NCBI GenBank assembly: GCA_030621255.1 | Contig: JAUXHZ010000060.1 | Coordinates: forward strand, 1 to 6,545 | DNA: 6,545 bases | Reading direction: 5' to 3' | Source: Candidatus Latescibacterota bacterium | Lineage (GTDB): Bacteria > Krumholzibacteriota > Krumholzibacteriia > Krumholzibacteriales > WJIX01 | In this document: in pieces, positions 1 to 5,971 of the stretch | Layout of the letters: each line of letters opens with the position of its first letter | Position numbering within the stretch: the first letter of the stretch is position 1 | The notes under the pieces: generated by a model | What the model saw: the letters and a program-made list of their open reading frames with translations, nothing else | Database searches by the model: none | What the model was told of the DNA's origin: nothing | Program-made: the position numbers and the translations under genes

Positions 1-596
1 ATTTTTTCGCACAATTTTTCAACCTGCTCCATAAGATGTGTCGATAGAATAATTGTTTTACCCTGCTCCTTCATCTCAATCACAATATCCTTGAGAAACT
101 GAGTGTTTATCGGGTCAAGCCCCGCGAACGGTTCGTCAAGTATAACAAGCTTGGGATCATGAAGGACCGTCGAAACGAACTGGATCTTCTGCTGCATACC
201 CTTTGAGAGAGCATCAACATTCTTGTCGGCCCATTCCGTTAAATCAACCCTCTCGAGCCACTCCATCCCCCTTTTGCGGGCGACTTTCGCCGGAACACCT
301 TTTATTTCACCCAGGAAGACAAGATGATCGAGAACCTTCATTCTTCTGTAAAGCCCCCGCTCCTCCGGGAGATATCCTATCTTTTCCTTTACCTTTTCAT
401 TGAAGGGTTCATTAAAAAGCTTGATCTCTCCTTCATCCGGCTGGATTATCCCCATAATCATTCTTATCGTTGTTGATTTGCCGGCTCCATTAGGCCCGAG
501 AAGACCATAAATACCGCCGGGTTCAACCATTATGGAAAGGTTATCCACAGCCCTTACATTATCATAATTCTTTACAACATTTTTGATCTCAAGCAA
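1..596 (-). CDS. ABC transporter ATP-binding protein, ABC-2/NatA (DUF4162-like) type, 3' end outside window
   Basis: This is the cytoplasmic ATPase subunit of an ABC transporter, probably an exporter of the NatA/YhaQ kind. Only the first 198 codons are present because the gene runs off the left edge. Visible motifs are an A-loop tyrosine (Y11), Walker A GPNGAGKST (34-42), signature LSKGMQQK (130-137), Walker B LVILDEP (150-156), D-loop GLD (159-161) and H-loop H187. The Q-loop region reads YLPEERGLY (75-83), with glutamate where most ABC ATPases have glutamine; as I recall, this string is typical of the subgroup that carries a C-terminal DUF4162 domain. That domain would lie outside the window, as would any permease. 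The start is TTG at 594-596: the in-frame codon five upstream is a stop, and a nearby ATG at 599-601 is in another frame and soon stops. A GGAGG lies 7 bases before the TTG. The substrate cannot be told from sequence. Confidence 0.95.
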   Translation of the reverse strand, partial: MLEIKNVVKNYDNVRAVDNLSIMVEPGGIYGLLGPNGAGKSTTIRMIMGIIQPDEGEIKLFNEPFNEKVKEKIGYLPEERGLYRRMKVLDHLVFLGEIKGVPAKVARKRGMEWLERVDLTEWADKNVDALSKGMQQKIQFVSTVLHDPKLVILDEPFAGLDPINTQFLKDIVIEMKEQGKTIILSTHLMEQVEKLCEK

Positions 597-603
597 TTCA
601 TAT

Positions 604-608
604 CCTCC
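604..608 (-). promoter_or_regulatory. Ribosome binding site deciding the TTG start of the ABC ATPase
   Basis: A perfect GGAGG on the minus strand sits 7 bases upstream of the TTG at 594-596. It is only 2 bases from the out-of-frame ATG at 599-601, so the spacing supports the TTG. Confidence 0.7.
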
Positions 609-710
609 AAGTTAGATTTATAATATTATCCGCACCCTTATTCCGGTATAAATTCCATTTTACTGTCATACTCCAGGTAGAATAACACACAGCAACGTAA
701 AACTGAAAGG

Positions 711-1445
711 CTAATCCCGCTTCAAGTCAAGGCCGAAGTAATGCTTAAGAAGATTTTTCATCTCAACAAGAGCCCTGTAACGGTGGCTGATTCTGTTTTT
801 CTTTTCCCGGCTCATCTGAGCCACCGTCATTCCCTCTTCCGGAATGTAAAAAACAGGATCATACCCAAAACCCTTCTTTCCCATCGGCTCCTCCGATATT
901 CTTCCATAGAGAAACCCCTCCGTAACAAAAGCCCTTTGCGGATCCTTTCCGTTTCGTTTAGAAGAGATGGAATCAACGCTGTCACCCCCGGGCTCAACCT
1001 TATCCGCGTGAGAGAAAACTGAACCCGGAAAACCATCATCTTTGCCGGCGCTTACAAAATCCGGTATGGGGTAGAGAGCCAAAACACACCTGAAACGGGC
1101 GCTTCTTTTATTTTCGGGGACACCCTTCATTTCTTCGAGTAATTTAATGTATCTCTCGCTGTCGTCTAAATTCTCTCCCCCGTATCTCGCGGACCTGATT
1201 CCCGGCCCTCCGTTCAGAAAATCCACCTCTATACCGGAATCATCAGCAAGAGCCGGAATAGATGTTTGCTGATAAACAGCCTTCGCCTTTATCATGGCGT
1301 TCTCAAGAAAGGTCTCACCATTCTCCTCAGGATCGGGAAAATTGTCAAAATCCCCGGCGCTCAAAATTTCAATATCAAGATCTGACAAGATTCCTTTTAT
1401 CTCGGAAATCTTCCCGCTGTTCCCGGTAGCCAAAACCAGCTTCAT
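711..1445 (-). CDS. rdgB: XTP/dITP diphosphatase (RdgB/HAM1 family) with an internal insertion
   Basis: This cytoplasmic enzyme hydrolyses non-canonical purine triphosphates (dITP, XTP, ITP) to monophosphate and pyrophosphate, keeping damaged purines out of DNA and RNA. The 244-residue product shows the family pattern: nucleotide-binding TGNxxK at residues 7-12, a metal-site glutamate near E43, the ADDSG motif with the probable catalytic aspartate D69, FGYDP (193-197) and SHR (220-222). The family is usually about 195-205 residues. The extra length is mostly a Gly/Ser/Asp/Lys-rich stretch at about 131-171, between the conserved strand ending in ALYPIPDF and the FVTEG-FLYGRI strand. The ATG overlaps the rph stop codon by 4 bases (ATGA) and has only a weak GGGG upstream, so translational coupling to rph is likely. 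The neighbouring rph is the usual partner of this gene in many bacteria. Family assignment is certain; the effect of the insertion is unknown. Confidence 0.96.
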   Translation of the reverse strand: MKLVLATGNSGKISEIKGILSDLDIEILSAGDFDNFPDPEENGETFLENAMIKAKAVYQQTSIPALADDSGIEVDFLNGGPGIRSARYGGENLDDSERYIKLLEEMKGVPENKRSARFRCVLALYPIPDFVSAGKDDGFPGSVFSHADKVEPGGDSVDSISSKRNGKDPQRAFVTEGFLYGRISEEPMGKKGFGYDPVFYIPEEGMTVAQMSREKKNRISHRYRALVEMKNLLKHYFGLDLKRD

Positions 1446-2155
1446 ACCAACCCCAAACTCTTTTTCTCCCCGTTAATTATCTTTTTAATACCCTTCCCCG
1501 CCGATTTTACGAGAGAAGATAATTGTTCCCCGCTGAATGGGTTTTCTTCCGCTGTCCCCTGTACCTCAATAAATTCTCCTTCTTCATTCATCACAATATT
1601 CATATCCACATCAGCTTTTACATCCTCTGAATAGTCAAGATCGAGATATATCTTGTTGTTCAGAATCCCTACACTTACAGCGCCTATAAAACTCTTGATC
1701 GACATCTCGGCGAGCTTAAGTTTCTTTAACACTCCGGCAAGGGCGACAAACCCTCCGTTAATAGAAGCTGTCCTTGTCCCGCCATCTGCTTCTATTACAT
1801 CACAATCAATAATTATTGTTCTCGGCCCTATCTTTTCAAGATCTATCGCGGCCCTTAGAGATCTTCCGATCAAACGTTGAATCTCCTGTGTTCTCCCCTT
1901 AAGACGCCCTGTTCTCGATTCCCGGGTTATCCGCACCGGGCTTGAGCGGGGAAGCATAGAATATTCAGCTGTAATCCATCCCTGCCCCGTTCCACGAAGA
2001 AAAGGGGGAACCTTGTTTTCAACCGTTGCCACACATAAAACACGGGTATTCCCCATTTCAACAAGCACCGAGCTTCCAGCGCTTCTGATATAATTTTTTT
2101 TAAATCTTAAAGGCCTGAGTTGATTTCTTCTTGTTCTTCCGTCATTTCTCGCCAT
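1442..2155 (-). CDS. rph: Ribonuclease PH
   Basis: RNase PH is a phosphorolytic 3'-to-5' exoribonuclease that trims tRNA precursors and structured RNA ends, releasing nucleoside diphosphates. It acts in the cytoplasm as a hexameric ring in characterised members. The product is 237 residues, the normal length, and collinear with the family: N-terminal R-x-DGR-x5-LRP-like segment (3-16), GRTQEIQRLIGRSLRA (87-102) with the phosphate-site arginine of the GRT motif, DCDVIEADGGTRTAS (117-131), and the acidic cluster LDLDYSEDVKADVDMN (171-186) that holds the metal-binding aspartates. The C-terminal half also keeps EVQGTAE (197-203). An AGAGG lies 5 bases before the ATG. It starts 19 bases after murI and overlaps rdgB by 4 bases, so it sits inside the operon. 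Nothing looks broken: all key residues I can identify are present. Confidence 0.97.
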   Translation of the reverse strand: MARNDGRTRRNQLRPLRFKKNYIRSAGSSVLVEMGNTRVLCVATVENKVPPFLRGTGQGWITAEYSMLPRSSPVRITRESRTGRLKGRTQEIQRLIGRSLRAAIDLEKIGPRTIIIDCDVIEADGGTRTASINGGFVALAGVLKKLKLAEMSIKSFIGAVSVGILNNKIYLDLDYSEDVKADVDMNIVMNEEGEFIEVQGTAEENPFSGEQLSSLVKSAGKGIKKIINGEKKSLGLV

Positions 2156-2174
2156 TTAATCCTCTTTCTTGTTT

Positions 2175-2987
2175 TTAAATCTGGATTTTTGTCACTTCGC
2201 CAAGAGACCTCCCCAAAAACCTTTCGCCGATCTCTTTGAACTTATAGGGAACATCGCTCATAAACACTCTTATTTTTCCTGTATCGCCCGTCATCTTTCT
2301 TAAATCATTTTCCTCAAGAATCTTTTCAACTTCATTCGCGCATTCATTCGCGGAATCTACCAGTTTGACTCCTTTCCCCATCACTTCCGAAATCACTTCC
2401 CTGAGCAAAGGATAGTGTGTACAGCCAAGAACAAGGGTGTCCGCCCCGAATTCAATCACAGGTTCAAGATATTTCCTTGCCGTAAGCCGCGTCACATCGT
2501 TATTCAACCAGCCTTCCTCAGCGAGTGAAACGAAAAGGGGACAGGCCTGACTGAATATTTCTAAGTCCGGATTTATCGCGTGCAGGGCTTCTTCATAGGC
2601 CCCGGAATGAATCGTCGCTGTAGTACCGATAACGGCCACTTTTCCGCTTTCAGTTGTCTTTGACGCGGAGAGTGCCCCCGGGAGAAGTACACCCGTAACC
2701 GGCAGCTTTTCTTCAGCTTTAAGAATGGGAAGAGCTACAGCTGAAACCGTATTGCACGCAACAACTATCATTTTGATATTTCTCGATTTTAAAAATTTAA
2801 GATTTTCCCTGGCAAACCCCAGTACTGTTTCAGGGCTTTTTGTTCCATAAGGAACCCGCGCGCTGTCTCCAAAATAAACAATATTTTCCTCAGGCACTCT
2901 TTCCATCAACGCGCGTACGACAGTAAGGCCGCCGATCCCGGAATCGAATACTCCTATGCCCATATAATTTTTATCGTCCCTTTTCAC
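2175..2987 (-). CDS. murI: Glutamate racemase
   Basis: MurI interconverts L- and D-glutamate without a cofactor, supplying D-glutamate for the peptidoglycan stem peptide. The 270-residue product has the two catalytic cysteines in their usual settings, C78 in VACNT (76-80) and C189 in GCTHYPL (188-194). It also has the N-terminal FDSGIGGLTV (14-23) and GDSARVPYG (40-48) substrate-site motifs. Length is typical (about 260-285). The start is GTG at 2985-2987, 8 bases after a GGAG at 2996-2999; an internal ATG at codon 9 would give a protein that begins just before the first conserved strand but has a poorer ribosome site. It lies 43 bases after the GerMN-domain gene and 19 before rph. With the amidase two genes upstream it gives the operon a clear cell-wall theme. 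B. subtilis racE, a homologue, sits in a comparable cluster. Confidence 0.96.
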   Translation of the reverse strand: MKRDDKNYMGIGVFDSGIGGLTVVRALMERVPEENIVYFGDSARVPYGTKSPETVLGFARENLKFLKSRNIKMIVVACNTVSAVALPILKAEEKLPVTGVLLPGALSASKTTESGKVAVIGTTATIHSGAYEEALHAINPDLEIFSQACPLFVSLAEEGWLNNDVTRLTARKYLEPVIEFGADTLVLGCTHYPLLREVISEVMGKGVKLVDSANECANEVEKILEENDLRKMTGDTGKIRVFMSDVPYKFKEIGERFLGRSLGEVTKIQI

Positions 2988-2995
2988 TTATTTTT

Positions 2996-2999
2996 CTCC
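2996..2999 (-). promoter_or_regulatory. Ribosome binding site for the GTG start of murI
   Basis: GGAG on the minus strand lies 8 bases before GTG 2985-2987. The alternative ATG eight codons further in has no comparable site at proper spacing. Confidence 0.6.
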
Positions 3000-3030
3000 G
3001 GGATATTCAGATACTAATTTTATTTGTTTT

Positions 3031-3594
3031 CTAACGCCATTTTCTTACACTCAAAGGGGTGTCCACTTTGTAATGTCCGGCAATCGTATTGACAGGATAT
3101 CCGGCAACGATAAACTGCACTTTCGCTACCTGCGGAAAATTCACTTCTATAGTTTTAAGAATCATCTTTATCGTATAATATTCTCCGGCGCTCCCGCCTG
3201 TATGATTCGAAACCAGCGCCCTGTTGAAATCGAGATAAACAGTCTCCTTATCCTCAACCCGGAACACCCTGTTAATTTCAGTTCCAACAGGAATAGCTGA
3301 AACTCCTTTTTTATCTTCAGGTCCGGCCAGAAGCGCCGCAATCACCTGTTTTACTTCATTTTCCAATCCACCCTCACTTGTAATGTCTCTCGTTTCCGAA
3401 AGCAGGCCGTCGGCATTACTATTCGCGAAAAAGAGGGTTACTGTCCTTATTTCACCGGGTACTTCCCTGACAACCCGAGGTCCCTCTTCTTCTTTCAAGT
3501 CAATCCGCCGGACAATTATTATTATCGCCGTGACTATTATCAGTAAGGCCAGCAGAACAAACATGATTTTTCGCCCGAGGTCGTTTTTTATCAC
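3031..3594 (-). CDS. Membrane-anchored GerMN-domain protein
   Basis: The 187-residue product has a short cytoplasmic N-terminus, one strong hydrophobic segment (about 10-28) followed by RR, then an extracytoplasmic part that matches the GerMN domain (about 50-186). Domain signs are LLAGP (88-92), SAIPVGTEIN (99-108), VYLDFN (119-124), an SAGEYYTIKMI helix start (135-145) and VAGYPVNTIAGHYKVDTPL near the end (163-181). There is no cysteine after the hydrophobic stretch, so it is an anchored protein and not a lipoprotein like B. subtilis GerM. GerM acts in sporulation and germination in Bacillus, but GerMN domains are widespread in non-sporeformers and their biochemical role is not settled; a peptidoglycan-related role is inferred from the adjacent amidase and murI. 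The start is GTG at 3592-3594, with AGG 8 bases upstream; an ATG at codon 11 is inside the membrane segment and less likely. Confidence 0.88.
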   Translation of the reverse strand: MIKNDLGRKIMFVLLALLIIVTAIIIIVRRIDLKEEEGPRVVREVPGEIRTVTLFFANSNADGLLSETRDITSEGGLENEVKQVIAALLAGPEDKKGVSAIPVGTEINRVFRVEDKETVYLDFNRALVSNHTGGSAGEYYTIKMILKTIEVNFPQVAKVQFIVAGYPVNTIAGHYKVDTPLSVRKWR

Positions 3595-3663
3595 TTTTTA
3601 TACCTGCCGTTTCAACAAAACATTATGCCGGGAAGACTCTCTATCCACAGCGGAGCCCAAACA

Positions 3664-5271
3664 CTACCGGCCCTCCACTATCATATCTTTCTCTCTAAAC
3701 CTCCGGACAGCCTCAACAATCCCTTCACATACTTTTTTTCTGAATCTATTATCGAGAAGAAGTTTTTCCTCGCGCGGATTGGAAAGAAAAGCAACTTCCA
3801 CAAGGACTGCGGGCATTTTTAATCCCCGAAGCACCCTAAACCCAGCCTGTCTTACACCTCTGTTCCTGATACTCACCCTATCGTCAAGGGATTTCTGAAT
3901 AAGTTCAGCCAGTTTGCTGCTCTCATTTATAAACTCGTTTTGAACCATATCCCAGAGAATAAAATTAAGTTCATCAAGCTTTTCAGGATCAAGCCCGGGG
4001 TTCTCAAACCTGATCGAAGAATTTTCATGTGCCGCCTGATGGCTTTCTTCTTCGTTTCGGGCGGGCGCCAGGAAAAATGTTTCAAATCCTCCAGCCTCCG
4101 GTTTAAACCACCCATTACAATGAATGCTTATGAAAATATCCCCATTCTGAACATTTGCTATCTCCCCCCTCTGATCCAGAGGAACAAGCTTGTCTGTTCT
4201 TCTGGTTAAAACAACTTCAACTCCCAGCCTTTCAATAAGCATTCTCTTCAGCATCTCGGATATTTCAAGATTCACTTGTTTCTCTTCGACCCCGGATTCA
4301 CTAATCCTTCCGTAGTCAGGCCCCCCATGTCCGGGATCAATTATAATTCTTTTAACTTCAATCTTTCTGTATTCCCCGGCAGACGCCTGCAGGATTTCAA
4401 CCATCTTCCGACCGGCAAAATCAGCATCCGGAATCTCCGGCAGTTCCCCCTTTTCCAGGAATATAACAAGTTTCCTGCCGCCGGAATCTTCGTCCGCGGG
4501 CCCCATGAATTCCACACGGAAACTACTCGCGCTCTGTTCAACCTCAAAAAAGAGATAAGAATCATACTCGGTCTGCTCAGCCCTGACACGTTTAAAGAGA
4601 CCCTTCCCCTCTGTAGCTGAAATCTTCAGAGTGTTCAGCTTCCCTCCGTAGATTTTGAGCCTCAGGAGCCCGGGGATTTCGTTATCCACGTGATAAAGCA
4701 GTTCATCGGTAAGTGTCAGAACAGCTCTTGTACCCTCGATGCTTTCATCAAAAATGATCCCTGTTACATTATAACTGGGAGCTCCAATAGTAAGTACAAG
4801 TCTCTTCTCGTCGAAATCCACCTTCTCGACTCTCGATTTCGCCAGAATATCCCTGATAAACTCGAGGGGTATCATAACAAAACCATCGCTGTACCTTACC
4901 GGCATCCTCAAAAGAACCGGCTGATTTTCTATCATAACCACCCGTGTATCAAGGGTGAAAATGTATTTTTTTGCGGCGATTTTTACTACAAGCCTCTTTC
5001 GTCCCGGTTTCCAGTACTTTGTAGCCTTAAAGATCCGGGCAAGATCATACGCGGAAATAAAAAGCTCATCGCTATCACTTTCAATTTTGAAAAGTGAAAT
5101 ATCCTCGGTCTTCCTCCCATCCGCAAAAACCACTCCGAGTGTTTTTACCTCTTCATTCTCTTTGGCAATGATTTGAGCACGGCAGGGATGCACCGCAAGG
5201 AATACGGCCGCAACAACTAAAATCCCGGCAAACAACATTTTGTATCTATTGGAAATGTTTTTATTATCCAC
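3664..5271 (-). CDS. Exported N-acetylmuramoyl-L-alanine amidase (copper-amine-oxidase-N-like + AMIN-like + Amidase_3)
   Basis: This is a zinc amidase that cuts the bond between N-acetylmuramic acid and L-alanine in peptidoglycan, as AmiC and CwlC do in division and remodelling. From the preferred GTG start it has 535 residues. An N-terminal signal sequence has a basic start, hydrophobic core 12-27 and a likely signal-peptidase site after CRA (32). Residues about 58-161 resemble a copper-amine-oxidase N-terminal (wall-binding) domain, with VMIPLEFI near its end. Residues about 162-273 look like an AMIN-type beta domain. Amidase_3 covers about 306-526: zinc ligands H315 (DPGHGG), E330 (EEKQVNL) and H384 (SIHCN), and catalytic E492 (LVEVAFLSN). 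An inserted helix before it (about 418-457) is placed like the autoinhibitory helix of proteobacterial AmiC. The start could instead be GTG 5292, but AAGGA lies 8 bases before GTG 5271. That start overlaps smpB by 8 bases. Confidence 0.93.
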   Translation of the reverse strand: MDNKNISNRYKMLFAGILVVAAVFLAVHPCRAQIIAKENEEVKTLGVVFADGRKTEDISLFKIESDSDELFISAYDLARIFKATKYWKPGRKRLVVKIAAKKYIFTLDTRVVMIENQPVLLRMPVRYSDGFVMIPLEFIRDILAKSRVEKVDFDEKRLVLTIGAPSYNVTGIIFDESIEGTRAVLTLTDELLYHVDNEIPGLLRLKIYGGKLNTLKISATEGKGLFKRVRAEQTEYDSYLFFEVEQSASSFRVEFMGPADEDSGGRKLVIFLEKGELPEIPDADFAGRKMVEILQASAGEYRKIEVKRIIIDPGHGGPDYGRISESGVEEKQVNLEISEMLKRMLIERLGVEVVLTRRTDKLVPLDQRGEIANVQNGDIFISIHCNGWFKPEAGGFETFFLAPARNEEESHQAAHENSSIRFENPGLDPEKLDELNFILWDMVQNEFINESSKLAELIQKSLDDRVSIRNRGVRQAGFRVLRGLKMPAVLVEVAFLSNPREEKLLLDNRFRKKVCEGIVEAVRRFREKDMIVEGR

Positions 5272-5719
5272 TCTGCCTGTCCTTAAATTCACGCCTCAGT
5301 TCCCTGTTCGCGTCCCGTTCCGCTATTTCACGCCTTTTATCGTACGCCCTTTTCCCCTTTGCCAGTCCGAGTTCAACCTTGACCTTCCCCTCATTATTAA
5401 AATAAAAGCTGAGAGGAATAAGTGTAAAGCTTTTTTGCTGTATTTTGCCGATTAGACGCCTTATTTCGCGTTTATGCATAAGGAGTTTACGTGTTCGTTT
5501 TGGTTCATGGTTAAAACGGTTTCCTTCTTTATAGGGACTAATGTGAGCATTATGCAGAAATATTTCGCCATTCTCTATCGCCGCGTAAGCATCCTGGAGA
5601 TGGACAGTCCCTTCCCGCAGAGATTTCACCTCGGTTCCTACAAGAGAAATTCCCGCTTCCATTCTCTCTTCGATATGGTAATCTCTCTTCGCTTTCCTGT
5701 TAGAGCAAACTATTTTCAC
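5264..5719 (-). CDS. smpB: SsrA (tmRNA)-binding protein
   Basis: SmpB binds tmRNA and brings it to ribosomes stalled on broken messages, so that the nascent peptide is tagged and the ribosome released. With the chosen GTG start (5717-5719) the product is 151 residues, the normal length, beginning MKIVCSNRKAKRDY, which aligns with the usual family N-terminus. Visible family signatures are GTEVKSLREG (28-37), the LHNAHISPY-type strand, the HKREI segment with basic surroundings, and the C-terminal GKRAYDKRREI followed by a highly basic tail that enters the mRNA channel. The open frame continues upstream to a TTG at 5761, but those 14 extra residues do not resemble the family. A GGGAG at 5731-5735 is 11 bases from the GTG, slightly long. 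It is the first gene of the minus-strand run, so a promoter in the divergent region probably drives it and the genes after it. The ssrA RNA gene is not in this window. Confidence 0.95.
   Translation of the reverse strand: MKIVCSNRKAKRDYHIEERMEAGISLVGTEVKSLREGTVHLQDAYAAIENGEIFLHNAHISPYKEGNRFNHEPKRTRKLLMHKREIRRLIGKIQQKSFTLIPLSFYFNNEGKVKVELGLAKGKRAYDKRREIAERDANRELRREFKDRQSG
5280..5284 (-). promoter_or_regulatory. Ribosome binding site deciding the amidase start
   Basis: AAGGA on the minus strand sits 8 bases before GTG 5269-5271, inside the 3' end of smpB. The upstream in-frame GTG at 5290-5292 has GAGG only 1 base away, and the downstream ATG at 5236-5238 has no purine-rich site, so GTG 5271 is the best choice. 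Confidence 0.6.
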
Positions 5720-5730
5720 AATATCAACAT

Positions 5731-5735
5731 CTCCC
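5731..5735 (-). promoter_or_regulatory. Probable ribosome binding site of smpB
   Basis: GGGAG on the minus strand lies 11 bases before GTG 5717-5719. The spacing is on the long side, but no better site serves either this start or the TTG at 5761. Confidence 0.45.
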
Positions 5736-5790
5736 GGAAAATACTGCCTCGCGCAAAACAAGCCTTTAACAATAAAACTGCCTCAGCCGA

Positions 5791-5819
5791 AAAGTAGCAG
5801 AGGAAGCCCCGCTTTTCAA
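5791..5819 (-). promoter_or_regulatory. Candidate sigma-70-type promoter for the smpB-amidase-gerMN-murI-rph-rdgB operon
   Basis: Read on the minus strand, TTGAAA (5814-5819) is followed after exactly 17 bases by TACTTT (5791-5796), with TG one base before the -10 box (extended -10). The -35 matches consensus at 5 of 6 positions, the -10 at only 3 of 6. Transcription would start near 5784, leaving a leader of about 65 bases before the smpB GTG. It was found by eye, so it remains a candidate. Confidence 0.4.
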
Positions 5820-5847
5820 GTTAAAAGGGAAGATTCTGTGCCCGCGA

Positions 5848-5867
5848 ATTGAGAAAAACAACTCAAT
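5848..5867. repeat. Short inverted repeat between the divergent promoters
   Basis: ATTGAG (5848-5853) and CTCAAT (5862-5867) form a perfect 6-base dyad around an 8-base A-rich centre, lying between the two divergent candidate promoters. The size and place suit an operator half-site pair, but a dyad this short is weak evidence by itself. Confidence 0.3.
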
Positions 5868-5881
5868 CTGCCCATTCTCTG

Positions 5882-5909
5882 TTGACAAACGCCGGTAAGA
5901 GTATATCTT
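5882..5909 (+). promoter_or_regulatory. Candidate sigma-70-type promoter for typA
   Basis: A perfect -35 box TTGACA (5882-5887) is followed after 16 bases by TATCTT (5904-5909), a 4-of-6 match to the -10 consensus; an overlapping TATATC gives a shorter spacing of 14. Transcription would begin near 5916, leaving a leader of about 55 bases before typA. Confidence 0.45.
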
Positions 5910-5916
5910 TCGGCAA

Positions 5917-5932
5917 GCCTGGATCGCCGGGC
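5917..5932 (+). other. Small hairpin in the typA leader
   Basis: GCCTGG (5917-5922) can pair with CCGGGC (5927-5932) around an ATCG loop: five Watson-Crick pairs and one G-U. It would lie at the very 5' end of the predicted typA transcript. No T-run follows, so it is not an intrinsic terminator. It might affect message stability, or be incidental. Confidence 0.3.
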
Positions 5933-5960
5933 ACAGATGATCAGGAAACCGGTAATGTTC

Positions 5961-5964
5961 GGAG
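5961..5964 (+). promoter_or_regulatory. Ribosome binding site of typA
   Basis: GGAG lies 7 bases before ATG 5972-5974. No other in-frame start codon is found in the bases immediately upstream, so this fixes the typA start. Confidence 0.65.
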
Positions 5965-5971
5965 CAGTTTA

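Larger units (their letters stand above)
5835..5937. repeat. 10-base perfect inverted repeat flanking the typA promoter
   Basis: TCTGTGCCCG at 5835-5844 and its exact reverse complement CGGGCACAGA at 5928-5937 are separated by 83 bases that contain the candidate typA promoter. Pairing does not extend further on either side. The left arm lies upstream of the predicted transcription start, so the pair would act at the DNA level (protein binding) unless a longer transcript exists. Chance occurrence is possible. Confidence 0.5.

Noticed and set aside
597..710. Separate promoter or terminator between rdgB and the ABC ATPase
   Set aside because: The region is AT-rich with TATTAT- and TAATAT-like boxes near 620-635, but no convincing -35 partner and no GC hairpin with a T-run. 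A 23-codon frame beginning about 670 has its ribosome-like GGAG too close to the ATG. Whether the ABC gene belongs to the operon is left open.
741..1022. Plus-strand frame, and a second minus-strand frame (827-1039), inside the rdgB insertion region
   Set aside because: Both are out-of-frame shadows. The rdgB frame is continuous with conserved motifs on both sides, so a frameshift or nested gene is not needed to explain the insertion.
3595..3663. Hairpin or regulatory RNA between the amidase and the GerMN gene
   Set aside because: Only a 5-base GCCGG/CCGGC match about 38 bases apart was seen, too weak to call a structure or terminator.
3383..3898. 171-codon plus-strand open frame
   Set aside because: It lies opposite the start of the GerMN gene and the end of the amidase, both with clear family motifs; its translation has no recognisable domain and no good ribosome site.
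4690..5097. 135-codon plus-strand open frame
   Set aside because: It is fully antisense to the N-terminal domains of the amidase and has no family resemblance.
5720..5761. Longer smpB start at TTG 5761
   Set aside because: The extra 14 residues do not match the family N-terminus, whereas GTG 5719 gives the normal length and beginning.
5474..5797. 107-codon plus-strand open frame across smpB and the divergent region
   Set aside because: It is a shadow of smpB and also crosses the candidate smpB promoter; no domain is seen.
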